This document shows, in pieces, positions 1-8,681 of a stretch of DNA of 64,000 nucleotides. Source of the DNA: Mycolicibacterium bacteremicum (lineage in GTDB: Bacteria; Actinomycetota; Actinomycetes; Mycobacteriales; Mycobacteriaceae); NCBI RefSeq assembly GCF_002086115.1, contig NZ_MVHJ01000006.1, forward strand, positions 62,001 to 126,000, written 5' to 3'. The position numbers were made by a program, and so were the translations under genes. Each line of letters opens with the position of its first letter. Positions within the stretch are counted from its first letter, which is position 1. Below the pieces are notes generated by a model that was given only the letters and a program-made list of their open reading frames with translations, did no database searches and was not told the DNA's origin.

Positions 1-567
1 GGCGTCGAACGCTTCACCACCACCGGCGCGGTCGTCGACGACACCGAGTACGAACTCGACGCGCTGATCTTCGCGACCGGATTCGAGGTCGGCACCGAAT
101 TCACCCGTCGCATCGGCTTCGAGATCACCGGCCGTGACAACCTGAGACTGAGCGACAAGTGGGCCAAAGGCATGCGCACCCTGCACGGACTGCAGACCCA
201 CGGCTTCCCCAACTGTTTCTTCCTCGGCTACACCCAGTCCGGGGTCTCGCCCAACTACACCCACACCGCCGAGGAACGGGCCCACCACTTCGCCTACCTG
301 GCCCGCCAATGGGCACAACGAGGCGCCGCGACCATCGAGGCCACCGCCGAGGCCGAGTCGCAGTGGTTGGCCGCCATGGACGAATCGACGGTCATCCCGA
401 AGGCGTTCTTCCAGGACTGCACCCCCAGCTATCTCAGCTCTGAAGGCGCGCAGGACAATCCGCACGGCATGCTGTCCTCGAACTTCGGCGGCAAACCGAC
501 GGAGTTCTTCGACATGTTGGCCGAATGGCGCGCCGCGGGACGGCTCGACGGGGTCGAACTGGCATGA
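1..567 (+). CDS. Baeyer-Villiger flavin monooxygenase, C-terminal part (5' end outside window)
   Basis: The frame is open from base 1 to TGA at 565-567, giving 188 residues of the C-terminal end of a class B flavin monooxygenase. The ATGFE-type motif (LIFATGFEVG, about residue 24 of the visible part) and the later FPNCFFLGYTQSG and SPNYTHTAEE segments are typical of cyclohexanone/phenylacetone monooxygenase-type enzymes, which insert oxygen next to a carbonyl using NADPH, FAD and O2. The N-terminal Rossmann motifs lie outside the window. Its stop overlaps the start of the TetR gene (ATGA), and a second flavin monooxygenase follows, so these look like one oxidative catabolic operon. The substrate is not predictable. 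Confidence 0.88.
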   Translation, partial: GVERFTTTGAVVDDTEYELDALIFATGFEVGTEFTRRIGFEITGRDNLRLSDKWAKGMRTLHGLQTHGFPNCFFLGYTQSGVSPNYTHTAEERAHHFAYLARQWAQRGAATIEATAEAESQWLAAMDESTVIPKAFFQDCTPSYLSSEGAQDNPHGMLSSNFGGKPTEFFDMLAEWRAAGRLDGVELA

Positions 568-1142
568 CCGCCAAGCTCACCATGCGCGACCGGCACCGCC
601 TGCTGACCCGCGAGCACATCCAGGCCGCCGCACTGGAGGCCTTCGCCGAGCGCGGCTACGTCGCGGTCACCATCGACGACATCGTCAGCCGCGCCGGCAT
701 CGGCCGAGCCACCTTCTATCTGCACTACGACAGCAAGGCCGCCGTGTTGCGCGAGCTGCGCGACACCCGGATGGCGTTCTGGCAGTGGCAGGACGCACCG
801 AAAGGCGGGCCGCGCGGCCGCCCGTCGATCCGCGCGTTCTTCGAGAAGGTCGTCGACTTCTACACCTCCGCGCCCGAGCTCTACACCGCCCTGCACCAGG
901 CCCGCGCGGCCGACCCGGAGTTCGCGGCGGCCCACCGGGCCACGATGGAGGACACCATCGGCGAGTGGATTCGCACCGGTGCGATGCCCGGCGCCACCGA
1001 GGATCAGCTGCGCCTGGCCATCGCGATGATGTACACGATGGTCGACTCCTTCATGCACCTGTGGTTGGTCGACGGCTGGTCTTTGGACCGCGACGCCGCC
1101 ATCACCGCCATGACCGACGCCCTGCACGCCACCATGCGCTGA
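564..1142 (+). CDS. TetR/AcrR family regulator
   Basis: A 192-residue TetR-type repressor. The N-terminal helix-turn-helix lies at about residues 15-60 (AALEAFAERGYVAVTIDDI and then GIGRATFYLHYDSKAAVL). The C-terminal ligand domain is divergent. The ATG at 564 overlaps the stop of the monooxygenase as ATGA; a longer frame from 525 would run inside the upstream gene and encodes low-quality Arg-rich sequence, so 564 is preferred. Its place between two flavin monooxygenases suggests that it controls them, possibly in response to a ketone or aromatic substrate (inference). Confidence 0.9.
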   Translation: MTAKLTMRDRHRLLTREHIQAAALEAFAERGYVAVTIDDIVSRAGIGRATFYLHYDSKAAVLRELRDTRMAFWQWQDAPKGGPRGRPSIRAFFEKVVDFYTSAPELYTALHQARAADPEFAAAHRATMEDTIGEWIRTGAMPGATEDQLRLAIAMMYTMVDSFMHLWLVDGWSLDRDAAITAMTDALHATMR

Positions 1143-1166
1143 GGCGCACCTAGCTACGGAGACGCC

Positions 1167-2471
1167 ATGCCGGACAAGCGATATCTGCACCTGAACCTGG
1201 TTGCCAACGACATCAACCTGCACCAGGGCGCGTACAAATACGAGCAGGCACAAGCCATCCCGGAGCGCAGCACCTTCGAACGCCTCATCGAGTACGGCAC
1301 GTTCGGCGACGAAGGGTTGTTCACCGCGCTGTTCGTCGGCGACATCCCCGGCCTCAACGGCTCCCCCGCCTTCGACGGCGGTCCCGCCGAACCGATCACC
1401 GCGCTGACCGCGATCGCCCAACACACCCGACACGTCGGCCTGATCGCCACCGCGTCGACCACGTTCTACGACCCGTACAACCTGGCCCGCCTGCTGGCCT
1501 CACTGGATCAGGCGAGCGACGGCAGGGCCGGTTACAACGCCGTCACCTCGGTGATCGACCAGTTCGCGCTGAACTACAGCCTGACCGGGCATCTGGACCG
1601 GGAGGCCCGCTACGATCGCGCCGACGAGTTCCTCCAGGTGCTGCGCGCCCTGTGGAACAACCGATCGCTGCGCCGCGACGCCGACGGCCTCACCCGGTTC
1701 TATGCCGATCCGATCAACCACCGGGGCAACCTCTTTCAGGTCGAAGGCGCGCTGAACATCGCGCCCAGCCGGCAGGGCAGGCCGCTGATCGCCCAGGCCG
1801 GCGGATCCGGAGCAGGTGTGCGGGTGGCGGCCAAGCACGCCGAAATGGTGTTCACCAACTCATCCACCCGTGACAGTGCGGCCGAGTACCGGGCCAACCT
1901 GGACAAGGCCCTCATGGAGCAAGGCCGCACCCCCGGTTCGGTGCCGGCCATCCCGGGCCTCATCCCGTACGTCGCCCGCACCGCCACCGAAGCCGACGAG
2001 CGGCTGCGCGAACTCGACAGCTACGTGAACTGGGAGCCGATCGCCCCGTTCGCGTTGGGGCAGTTCGGGATCGAGGTGGCCTTCGATGACATCAACGAAG
2101 CATTCCCGACCGCACAGCTTCCGGTCCCGGCCGATGTCGAGAAAACCATCAAGAGCACCTTCGGCAATTACGTCGGGCTGTACAACTGGATCCACGAGCG
2201 CCCCGGCGTCACGGTGCGCGAGGTCGTCGCCCAGGCGGTCGGTCGCGGCGGTGCCACCCACCGCAAGTTCGTCGGCAGCTATGACGACCTTGTCGATGAC
2301 TTCGCCGCCTGGCACGGCGACGGCAACGTCGGCGGATTCAACCTGATGTTCGCGGCCGGGGCGCAGTCCATCCGAGAATTCATCGACGAAGTGGTGCCAC
2401 GCCTGATCGACCGCGGCATCTACCGCAGCACGCCGCACGAGAAACCGCTGCGCGAACGGTTCGGACGCTAG
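1167..2471 (+). CDS. LLM-class flavin-dependent monooxygenase, NtaA/SnaA/DszA type
   Basis: A 434-residue luciferase-like FMNH2-dependent monooxygenase, the usual length for the nitrilotriacetate/dibenzothiophene-sulfone monooxygenase component A family. Family-typical segments are TASTTFYDPYNLARLLASLD near residue 90, then SDGRAGYNAVTS, LWNNRS, and the HRGNLFQVEGALN and PSRQGRPLIAQAGGSGAG stretches. Such enzymes need a separate flavin reductase, which is not seen nearby. ATG 1167 is preceded by the purine-rich ACGGAGA. The gene lies 24 bp after the TetR gene and probably belongs to the same operon. Its stop overlaps the convergent GAF-ANTAR stop. Confidence 0.9.
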   Translation: MPDKRYLHLNLVANDINLHQGAYKYEQAQAIPERSTFERLIEYGTFGDEGLFTALFVGDIPGLNGSPAFDGGPAEPITALTAIAQHTRHVGLIATASTTFYDPYNLARLLASLDQASDGRAGYNAVTSVIDQFALNYSLTGHLDREARYDRADEFLQVLRALWNNRSLRRDADGLTRFYADPINHRGNLFQVEGALNIAPSRQGRPLIAQAGGSGAGVRVAAKHAEMVFTNSSTRDSAAEYRANLDKALMEQGRTPGSVPAIPGLIPYVARTATEADERLRELDSYVNWEPIAPFALGQFGIEVAFDDINEAFPTAQLPVPADVEKTIKSTFGNYVGLYNWIHERPGVTVREVVAQAVGRGGATHRKFVGSYDDLVDDFAAWHGDGNVGGFNLMFAAGAQSIREFIDEVVPRLIDRGIYRSTPHEKPLRERFGR

Positions 2472-3142
2472 GGCGCCGCGACAAGTTTGCGGGCAACGTC
2501 GACGAGCTTGACGTTGGAATCCTGGGACAACTTGACCAGGAGACCGAAGGCGGCGTCCGCGTCGACTCCGAGGCGTTCCATGAGGATCCCCTTCGCCTGT
2601 CCGATGCCATCCCTACTGGCCAGCGCCGCCTCGAATTGTTCCTCTGCCTGCGCGTTGTGCAACGCCACCGCAGCGTGCTGGGCCAGGAGGCCGCCGACGA
2701 ACATCGAGTCCTCGGCGAACAGCCCGGGCTCGCCGCCACACAGGTTGAGCGCGCCGAGATTCTGTCGTTGTATCGACAGCTGAAGGCTCACCATGCTCTG
2801 AGCTCCGTGCGCGGCGGCCGCCGGGCAGTACCGCGGCCACCGACGGTCGGAAGCCATATCGTCGACCCGCACTGTGCGGTGCCCGCGCAGCGCCGTCAGA
2901 CACGGCCCCTCGTCCAGTTCGGCCTGCAGAGAGTCGAGTTTTTCCACGATGGGGTCGCTGGGGACGCGCGCCTGCACAGTTCGTCCGTCCACCAGCGACA
3001 CACCTGCCCAACGAACACCCGGCACCAGATTGACGGCACCTTCCACGACAGCGTGCAGAGTTGTCTCCGTATCGGCCTGGTCCTGCATCTTGACAGCCAG
3101 ATCCGCCAATTGCTGGGCCAGATCACGCAATTGATCGGCCAT
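2468..3142 (-). CDS. GAF-ANTAR domain regulator
   Basis: A 224-residue protein with an N-terminal GAF sensor (about residues 20-165, including ELDEGPCLTALRGHRTVRVDDM) and a C-terminal ANTAR RNA-binding module (about 165-220, ASRDGIGQAKGILMERLG). ANTAR proteins bind paired hairpins in nascent RNA and prevent termination. Mycobacterial GAF-ANTAR proteins are many and mostly uncharacterised. Its stop overlaps that of the convergent monooxygenase. A weak SigF-like box (GGTGC-N16-GGGTA on the minus strand, 3202-3177) lies about 35 bp upstream of the ATG. That would fit its position beside a SigF-type island, but the -35 half matches only 3 of 5 bases. Confidence 0.9.
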   Translation of the reverse strand: MADQLRDLAQQLADLAVKMQDQADTETTLHAVVEGAVNLVPGVRWAGVSLVDGRTVQARVPSDPIVEKLDSLQAELDEGPCLTALRGHRTVRVDDMASDRRWPRYCPAAAAHGAQSMVSLQLSIQRQNLGALNLCGGEPGLFAEDSMFVGGLLAQHAAVALHNAQAEEQFEAALASRDGIGQAKGILMERLGVDADAAFGLLVKLSQDSNVKLVDVARKLVAAP

Positions 3143-3470
3143 AGCCAGACGGTAGCCCCGCCGGGCACCGACTCGCTACCCCACTCATGCGCCACCCGCA
3201 CCTTTTCCCTGTTCAAGCACTGAGTGCAACGGCGTTCAGCGAACTGTCTTGTTGCCCTACACAGTCCGATGAAAGGGGCTTTCAGCGCCGTCACTGCGGA
3301 CCGGCAATGGCAAGATCCGGCCCGCAGACCCGCCGCACGATATTGACCGTGGCGTAAGACTTTCGACCCGATCGGGTTATTTGTTTCGGGATGAGTGATA
3401 CCGAGGACCGGCGTTCGACCGTGCAGAGGGGCAGCCCGCACCTCCTCACACCCGCAAGCAGGAGAAACAC
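3143..3470. other. Divergent intergenic region between GAF-ANTAR and MBL-fold genes
   Basis: 328 bp without a credible gene; short frames here are unrelated to any family I recognise. It must hold promoters for both flanking genes. The GAF-ANTAR side has the weak SigF-like box described in that entry. On the MBL side I see no convincing -35/-10 pair; a GGTTA at 3375 is only 8 bp from a GGGAT and is too close to be a SigF-type promoter. Confidence 0.6.
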
Positions 3471-4385
3471 ATGAGCGTGGACGACATGACCCATCTGGGT
3501 GGCACCGGCATCGACGAACTGGTGCCGTCCCGGTATGCACTACGGGTCGGGGATATCGACGTCCTGGTGATCAGCGACGGCGTCCTGCCGATCACCGCCT
3601 CCACCATGGCGACCAACGCCGAACCCGCCGAATACTCGGCGTGGCTCAAGGACATGTTCCTGCCGCCGGAGGTCCTGGACTGGCCTTTGAACGTCGCCGT
3701 GGTGCGCAGCGGCGGCAAGACCATCCTGATCGACTCCGGCCTGGGCACCGAGTTTCCCGACTTTCCGCGTGCCGGTCAGCTCGGAATGCGGCTCACCGCA
3801 GCCGGTATCGATCCGTCCTCGGTGACCGACGTGGTGCTGACCCACCTGCACATGGACCACATCGGCGGACTGCTGGTCGCGGGTCTGCGCGACAAACTGC
3901 GCTCCGACCTGCGGGTACATGTCGCCAGCGCCGAGGCCGAGTTCTGGCAGGCACCCGACTTCACCCGCACCGTCATGCCCGAATCCATTCCCCCGGTGCT
4001 GCGCCGCACCGCCGCCCAGTTCCTCGACCTGTACCGCGGCCAACTGCGGACCTTCGAGAACGAATACGAGGTGGCACCCGGCGTCCTGCTGCGCCGCACC
4101 GGCGGGCACACCCCGGGCCACAGCATCGTGCGTATCGAATCACGCGGCCAGGCACTGACATTCGCCGGCGACGCGGTATTCCAACCCGGTTTCGAGCAGC
4201 CGGGGTGGCAGAACGGATTCGAGCACGATCCCGAGGAATCCACCCGGGTACGCATCAGGCTGCTCACCGAGCTGGCCGCCAGCGGCGAACAGCTGGTGGC
4301 CACCCATCTGCCGTTCCCGTCGGTCTGCCACGTTGCGGCCGTCGGCGGCGCTTTTCGATTCGTCCCTACCGTGTGGGACTACTGA
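3471..4385 (+). CDS. Metallo-beta-lactamase-fold hydrolase
   Basis: A 304-residue MBL-fold protein. The zinc-binding HxHxDH motif is visible as LTHLHMDHIGG near residue 125, followed by the downstream ligands GGHTPGH (about 205), FAGDAVF (about 225) and ATHLPFPS (about 280). The overall layout resembles lactonase/quorum-quenching or general MBL hydrolases; the substrate is unknown. ATG 3471 follows AGGAGAA, a good ribosome-binding site. It is the first gene of a stress-related group (zinc-ribbon micro-protein, sigma factor, catalase). Confidence 0.9.
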   Translation: MSVDDMTHLGGTGIDELVPSRYALRVGDIDVLVISDGVLPITASTMATNAEPAEYSAWLKDMFLPPEVLDWPLNVAVVRSGGKTILIDSGLGTEFPDFPRAGQLGMRLTAAGIDPSSVTDVVLTHLHMDHIGGLLVAGLRDKLRSDLRVHVASAEAEFWQAPDFTRTVMPESIPPVLRRTAAQFLDLYRGQLRTFENEYEVAPGVLLRRTGGHTPGHSIVRIESRGQALTFAGDAVFQPGFEQPGWQNGFEHDPEESTRVRIRLLTELAASGEQLVATHLPFPSVCHVAAVGGAFRFVPTVWDY

Positions 4386-4455
4386 GCCGGCGCGCCCGTC
4401 CGGTTTCGGCTGCGAGGCCGGCGCCGGGCGGGTCCGCATCCGTTTTACGAACACT

Positions 4456-4482
4456 GGTTTCAGCGCATCCACCGGCGGGGTA
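4456..4482 (+). promoter_or_regulatory. SigF-type promoter upstream of the zinc-ribbon micro-protein
   Basis: GGTTT (4456-4460), 17 bp spacer, GGGTA (4478-4482) is an exact match to the mycobacterial SigF consensus GGTTT-N15-17-GGGTA. It lies 58 bp upstream of the GTG start at 4541. The match is read directly from the sequence; activity is inferred. Confidence 0.8.
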
Positions 4483-4540
4483 CAGGCGTGACAACGGGCG
4501 CGATGGCAGCGCCACCATCCTTGACCTGGAGGTGCCCAAC

Positions 4541-4654
4541 GTGATCCCCTTTATCTGCACCACGTGCGGACAGTTCGACATCGACTCGGCCGAATGCTCG
4601 TCATGCGCACAAACGACGCGTGAGCACTCCCCGAGCGACGCAGCCGTCGCATAA
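4541..4654 (+). CDS. 37-residue zinc-ribbon-like micro-protein
   Basis: A very short frame starting at GTG 4541 with a well-placed Shine-Dalgarno (CTGGAGG, 4526-4532, 8 bp spacing) and ending at TAA 4654. The peptide begins MIPFICTTCGQFDIDSAEC and continues SSCAQ, so it has two CxxC knuckles 11 residues apart (C-T-T-C and C-S-S-C), enough to bind one zinc. The rest is a short polar tail. It lies behind a perfect SigF-type promoter and just before a SigF-like sigma gene with its own SigF-type promoter, so it is probably a stress-induced small zinc protein. I recognise no named family. Confidence 0.65.
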   Translation: MIPFICTTCGQFDIDSAECSSCAQTTREHSPSDAAVA

Positions 4655-4714
4655 TTGCACTGACCCTTCGGCCGTCGCGCCGCGGTAGCCGAAGGGACAA
4701 GGCGAGAAACTCGA

Positions 4715-4740
4715 GGTTCGTCTTTCTGCCCCGCGGGGTA
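4715..4740 (+). promoter_or_regulatory. SigF-type promoter upstream of the sigma factor gene
   Basis: GGTTC (4715-4719), 16 bp spacer, GGGTA (4736-4740), 62 bp upstream of ATG 4803. It matches the SigF consensus at 9 of 10 positions. It suggests autoregulation or control by the housekeeping SigF. Confidence 0.78.
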
Positions 4741-4802
4741 CTCACACTTTGGTTCAGCTCCGAGCCATCCCTCAGCACTAGCTCTGAACAGGGGAAACTC
4801 GG

Positions 4803-5603
4803 ATGCCTAGAACTGACCACCAGTATGCCGAAATCGCGGAGATGATCCGTGTGCTGCGCGCCCACGAGCCCGACTCCAAGGTGCACCGGCGACTCTATGA
4901 CGACATCATCTCCCAAATCATGCCGCTGGCCGAGCACGTGGCTCAGCGCTACAGCGGCCGAGGACAGCCGTACGACGACCTACACCAAGTCGCCTGTATC
5001 GGACTGATCAAGGCGGTCAACCGGTTCGATCCCGAACGCGGTGCCGACTTCCTGTCCTTCGCCGTCCCGACCGTGATGGGCGAGGTCCGCCGGCACTTTC
5101 GGGATACGGGATGGGCGGTCAACGTGCCGCGCCGGCTCAAGGACCTCAGCCTGCAGCTGACGAAGGCCCGCGAGGAACTGACCCGCACGCTGGGTCACGC
5201 GCCGACGGCCAGCGAGATCGCCACGCACCTGGGTATCGAGCGCGAAGAGGTCGTGCAGGCCACCGTCGCCGCCAGCCACTACTCGACGGTGTCCACCGAT
5301 CGACCCACCGGAGACGACGGCGACGATTTCTCGCTGAGCGACACCCTCGGCGGCGTGGACACCCGATTGGACAAGATCGTCGACGTCGAGACCGTGCGGC
5401 CGCTGATCGCGAAGCTGACCGCGCGCGAACGCACCGTGCTGAATCTGCGTTTCTTCGACGATATGACCCAGACCCAGATCGCCGCGCAGATGGGTTGCTC
5501 GCAGATGCAGGTGTCCCGGATCCTGGCCAAGGCGCTGGATTCGCTGCGCAAGCAGGCCGAGGCGCAGATGGTCGAGCGGCCGCGGTCCAGCGCCGCGGCC
5601 TAG
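4803..5603 (+). CDS. RNA polymerase sigma factor, SigB/SigF/SigG subfamily
   Basis: A 266-residue sigma-70 factor with regions 2, 3 and 4 but no region 1.1. Region 2 includes YDDLHQVACIGLIKAVNRFD and the FAVPTVMGEVRRHFRD promoter-recognition segment characteristic of the SigB/F/G group (about residues 60-105). Region 3 is TLGHAPTASEIATHLGI (about 128-145). Region 4 is LRFFDDMTQTQIAAQMGCSQ (about 218-237). The length is like mycobacterial SigF (about 260), but there is no anti-sigma (RsbW/UsfX) gene upstream as there is at the usual sigF locus. It is therefore more likely a SigF-like paralogue. The SigF-type promoter in front implies autoregulation or cross-control. Confidence 0.92.
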   Translation: MPRTDHQYAEIAEMIRVLRAHEPDSKVHRRLYDDIISQIMPLAEHVAQRYSGRGQPYDDLHQVACIGLIKAVNRFDPERGADFLSFAVPTVMGEVRRHFRDTGWAVNVPRRLKDLSLQLTKAREELTRTLGHAPTASEIATHLGIEREEVVQATVAASHYSTVSTDRPTGDDGDDFSLSDTLGGVDTRLDKIVDVETVRPLIAKLTARERTVLNLRFFDDMTQTQIAAQMGCSQMQVSRILAKALDSLRKQAEAQMVERPRSSAAA

Positions 5604-5604
5604 A

Positions 5605-6051
5605 TCAGATTTCGTCGGGGTCGGCACGCTCGGCGATCACCGCGAGCCGCCACGTGCACTCGCGGTTACGCGGGGCCACCCCCAGCAATTGCACCGGGTC
5701 GGGCACCCAGCGCAATGGCGCGCTGACGGCCACCTCGGTCATCGCAATACGGCATCCGCCGGACTCGGTATCACTCAACTGCATGGTGATCCGCGCTTGC
5801 GCCGCGGGCCGCACCTTGGCCAACAACACCAATTCGCGGCCCGGGTCGCATTTCTCGACCACCGTCTCGTCGTCGATGACCGCGGGCCAGGTGCCGATGG
5901 AGTGCAGGATGCGCGATCCCGGCGCGGGCCAGTGGGAGCTGACGGCCCGGATGCGGCTGTTGCCGACTACCCATCCGGAGTAGGTCCACCCGTCGGCCAG
6001 GACATCCCACACCTGCTGTCGGGTGGCGGTGGTGTCGCGGGTGACGGTCAT
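5605..6051 (-). CDS. SRPBCC (START-like) family protein
   Basis: A 148-residue polyketide-cyclase/START-like protein: TTATRQQVWDVLADGWTYSG at the N-terminus, then SRILHSIGTWPAVIDDETVV and the C-terminal CRIAMTEVAVSAPLRWVPDP. This helix-grip fold binds hydrophobic ligands. ATG at 6051 overlaps the catalase stop (ATGA), so the gene is co-transcribed with and translationally coupled to katE. The stop lies 1 bp from that of the convergent sigma gene. No catalytic role can be assigned. Confidence 0.85.
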   Translation of the reverse strand: MTVTRDTTATRQQVWDVLADGWTYSGWVVGNSRIRAVSSHWPAPGSRILHSIGTWPAVIDDETVVEKCDPGRELVLLAKVRPAAQARITMQLSDTESGGCRIAMTEVAVSAPLRWVPDPVQLLGVAPRNRECTWRLAVIAERADPDEI

Positions 6052-8132
6052 GCGCGCACCTGCCCGGCCCGATCCCAGACCCGATGCAGGCCGACCGCGG
6101 CGACCAACTGCGCGGTGAACGCCTTGTCGGCGTCGTCGGCGATCAGCAGACCGGCACCCTTGACCGGAATCAGCGCTGCCTTCAGCAGTGCCGCACCGTC
6201 GCCCCAGGCCCCGATCGCCTTGCAGTGCCGGTAGGCCTCCTGCAGCAGCACGGTCAGTTTGACGTCGGTGGCCGTCGTCCCGGCGGCGACGAGCACGGCA
6301 TCGAATTCGATGGACCGGGCAGTCAGGAAGGTGCGTTCGACGATGACGCTGCGCCGTCCGGACCTGAGGACGCCACCGACCGGCGCGGTTACCAGCGGTA
6401 CCGCCCCCTTGGCCAGAATTGCCTTGACCAGCTTGGCAACCGATGCCAGGTCGGAGCCGGCATCGGCGATGATGCCGATCTTGCGGCCGGCAATCGGACC
6501 AGGTTCGGCGTAGACCTGCGAGAGCGCCGGGGACGGCGTGACGTCGGTGGGCGGGTTGCCTTTCGGCGCCGGAAGTCCCAGCCCCGCCGCCACCTTCTCG
6601 CACAGCGCGGTGTCCACGTTGGCGAGCACCTGCAGTTCTCGCTCCTTGATGGCCTGCTCGTAGCATTTGCCGAGCTCGAAGGTGAAGGCTTCGGCGAGGT
6701 GGTCCTGCTCCACCGGGCTGAGGCTGCGGTAGAACATCGCGGGCTGGGTGAAGTGGTCGTCGAACGACAGCGGCTGGGCCCGTACCACCTGGCCTTCCTC
6801 CCGGCGCGGCGTCTGCACATAGCCGCCCTCGCCGGCCGTCGCGGGACGGGGTTCATCATTGTCGATGCTGTTGGGCCGGTACGGCGCAACCCCGGTGTGA
6901 ATGGCCGTCTGGTGCATGCCGTCGCGGAGCATGTCGTTGACCGGGCAGTGCGGCCGGTTGATAGGCAACTGGGTGAAGTTCGGCCCGCCGAGTCTGGTCA
7001 ACTGGGTGTCGAGGTAGGAGAACAGACGCGCCTGCATCAGCGGGTCGTTCGTCGGTTCGATACCGGGCACCAGATTCCCGGTGTGGAATGCCACCTGTTC
7101 GGTCTCGGCAAAATAGTTGGTCGGGTTGCGATCGAGGGTCAACTTGCCGATCAGGGTGACCGGGACCAGTTCCTCCGGCACGATCTTGGTCGGGTCGAGC
7201 AGGTCGATGCCTTCGAAGGTGTGTGTGCCGTCATCCGGCATCACCTGAATGCCGAGTTCGTACTCCAGGTAGGCGCCGGCCTCGATGCCGTCGGCCATGT
7301 CGCGGCGGTGGTAGTCGGGATCGCATCCGGCGGCGATCTGGGCTTCCTCCCACACCAACGAGTGCACGCCGGCGGCGGGCTTCCAGTGGAACTTGACCAG
7401 AGAGGTCTCACCCTTGGCATTGGCCAGCCGGAACGTGTGCACCCCGAACCCCTCCATGGTCCGATAGGAGCGCGGGATGCCGCGGTCGCTCATGTTCCAG
7501 AAGACGTGATGGGTGGCCTGGGGATGCAGGGACACGAAATCCCAGAAGGTGTCGTGTGCCGACTGTGCCTGCGGGATTTCACGATCCGGGTGTGGCTTGG
7601 CCGCGTGCACGATGTCGGGGAACTTGATGCCGTCCTGGATGAAGAACACCGGCATGTTGTTGCCGACCAGGTCGAAATTGCCTTCCTCGGTGTAGAACTT
7701 GACGGCAAAGCCGCGGGTGTCGCGCACGGTGTCGGCCGAACCACGGGAGCCGAGAACCGTCGAAAAGCGGGTGAAGACCTCGGTTCTGCGCCCCTTCGAC
7801 GCCAGGAAGCCGGCTCGTGTGTACCTGGCGGCGTTGCCATAGGCCTCGAAGTGGCCGTGTGCCGCAGCTCCACGGGCGTGCACCACCCGCTCCGGAATTC
7901 GCTCGTGGTCGAAGTGGGTGATCTTCTCCCGCAGGTGAAAATCCTCAAGCAGGGTCGGCCCGCGGTCGCCCACCTTGAGCGAGTGATCGGTGTCGGGTAG
8001 CCGGAGCCCCTGCGCGGTGGTCAGCATCGCGCCCGACTGCGCCCGCGCATCGGCGACACCGTCGTGATCCTCCGTCACCCCGGTGGGGCCGGCCGGCTTG
8101 GGCGCGGCCTGATCGGGCTTGCGTGCGGGCAT
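6048..8132 (-). CDS. katE: Large-subunit heme catalase (clade 2, HPII/KatE type)
   Basis: A 694-residue catalase, the length of clade 2 (HPII-like) enzymes with a C-terminal DJ-1/PfpI-like domain. The distal histidine is in [16 protein letters not shown] (about residue 85). NADPH- and heme-pocket segments are [19 protein letters not shown] and [18 protein letters not shown]. The proximal heme ligand is the Tyr of RLFSYLDTQ (about residue 370). The flavodoxin-like tail begins around [15 protein letters not shown] (about 555) and keeps the Rossmann-like pattern. It detoxifies H2O2 in the cytoplasm. It forms an operon with the SRPBCC gene next to a SigF-like sigma gene, consistent with stationary-phase or oxidative stress control. 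I did not find a good SigF box upstream. Confidence 0.95.
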   Translation of the reverse strand: MPARKPDQAAPKPAGPTGVTEDHDGVADARAQSGAMLTTAQGLRLPDTDHSLKVGDRGPTLLEDFHLREKITHFDHERIPERVVHARGAAAHGHFEAYGNAARYTRAGFLASKGRRTEVFTRFSTVLGSRGSADTVRDTRGFAVKFYTEEGNFDLVGNNMPVFFIQDGIKFPDIVHAAKPHPDREIPQAQSAHDTFWDFVSLHPQATHHVFWNMSDRGIPRSYRTMEGFGVHTFRLANAKGETSLVKFHWKPAAGVHSLVWEEAQIAAGCDPDYHRRDMADGIEAGAYLEYELGIQVMPDDGTHTFEGIDLLDPTKIVPEELVPVTLIGKLTLDRNPTNYFAETEQVAFHTGNLVPGIEPTNDPLMQARLFSYLDTQLTRLGGPNFTQLPINRPHCPVNDMLRDGMHQTAIHTGVAPYRPNSIDNDEPRPATAGEGGYVQTPRREEGQVVRAQPLSFDDHFTQPAMFYRSLSPVEQDHLAEAFTFELGKCYEQAIKERELQVLANVDTALCEKVAAGLGLPAPKGNPPTDVTPSPALSQVYAEPGPIAGRKIGIIADAGSDLASVAKLVKAILAKGAVPLVTAPVGGVLRSGRRSVIVERTFLTARSIEFDAVLVAAGTTATDVKLTVLLQEAYRHCKAIGAWGDGAALLKAALIPVKGAGLLIADDADKAFTAQLVAAVGLHRVWDRAGQVRA

Positions 8133-8297
8133 CGGAACTCCTGTCCTCGGCTGTAACCAAGTACGCGCACGTCGAATCTCGCCGTGCCGCAGCGGAGGTA
8201 CCCCGGTGGCGGCGATCGAATCGGGCGAGTGCTGTCCAGATCCCGCACGGTTGTCTGGCCAGATTGCGCGGCAAGCCGCCGACGGGAGGGGCCACCG

Positions 8298-8681
8298 CTA
8301 GGGAACGACAATGCAGGATTTGAATTTCGAGAGCAACGACCACGGGGAGACCGAAGAATCCTTCGTGAAGGTCGCCGCCAGGCACGGACCCTCACCGGTG
8401 TCGCGCTGGGCGGTGTCCAGCAGCGCCGCGTAGCGGTGCGTCTTGCCGAGCAAGACGACCTCGCCGTCCTGCTCCGGCAAAATGGTCCCGGAGTACTGGG
8501 CACCGGGCACCATGGCGACCGCGCCGGTGTTGATGGCCAGCATGGTCGTCCCGAAATCGGCGGTCGCGTCCCGTTGCAACGAATCCGCCAACTCGACCAA
8601 CCGCAGGATCATGGCCGCATCGGCCAACAGGGGTCGCGCCGCGGGCAGCTCCCCGTCGGTACCGGACAGCTGGTCGGGCAA
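8298..8681 (-). pseudogene. Truncated GAF-ANTAR-type protein (GAF N-terminal half only)
   Basis: A 127-residue frame whose middle (DSLQRDATADFGTTMLAINT, and later LLDTAQRDTGEGPCLAA) matches the first half of mycobacterial GAF-ANTAR proteins, including the GEGPCLAA signature shared with the intact gene at 2468-3142 (DEGPCLTA). After that signature the sequence runs into an unrelated tail (TKDSSVSPWSLLSKFKSC) and stops. The second half of GAF and the whole ANTAR domain are missing. I find no ANTAR signature in the other frames downstream, so this looks like a deletion remnant, not a simple frameshift. Confidence 0.7.

Noticed and set aside
3395..4654. 419-residue frame through the MBL-fold gene
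   Set aside because: Arg-rich shadow of the MBL gene. Only its last 37 codons, after GTG 4541, look like real protein with their own ribosome-binding site.
6084..8000. 638-residue frame opposite the catalase
   Set aside because: Antisense shadow; the catalase on the minus strand is certain.
8199..8225. Possible SigF box upstream of katE (TACCC on plus = GGGTA on minus)
   Set aside because: The -10-like GGGTA is present, but 15-17 bp further upstream there is ATCGG/AATCG, not AAACC, so the -35 does not match.
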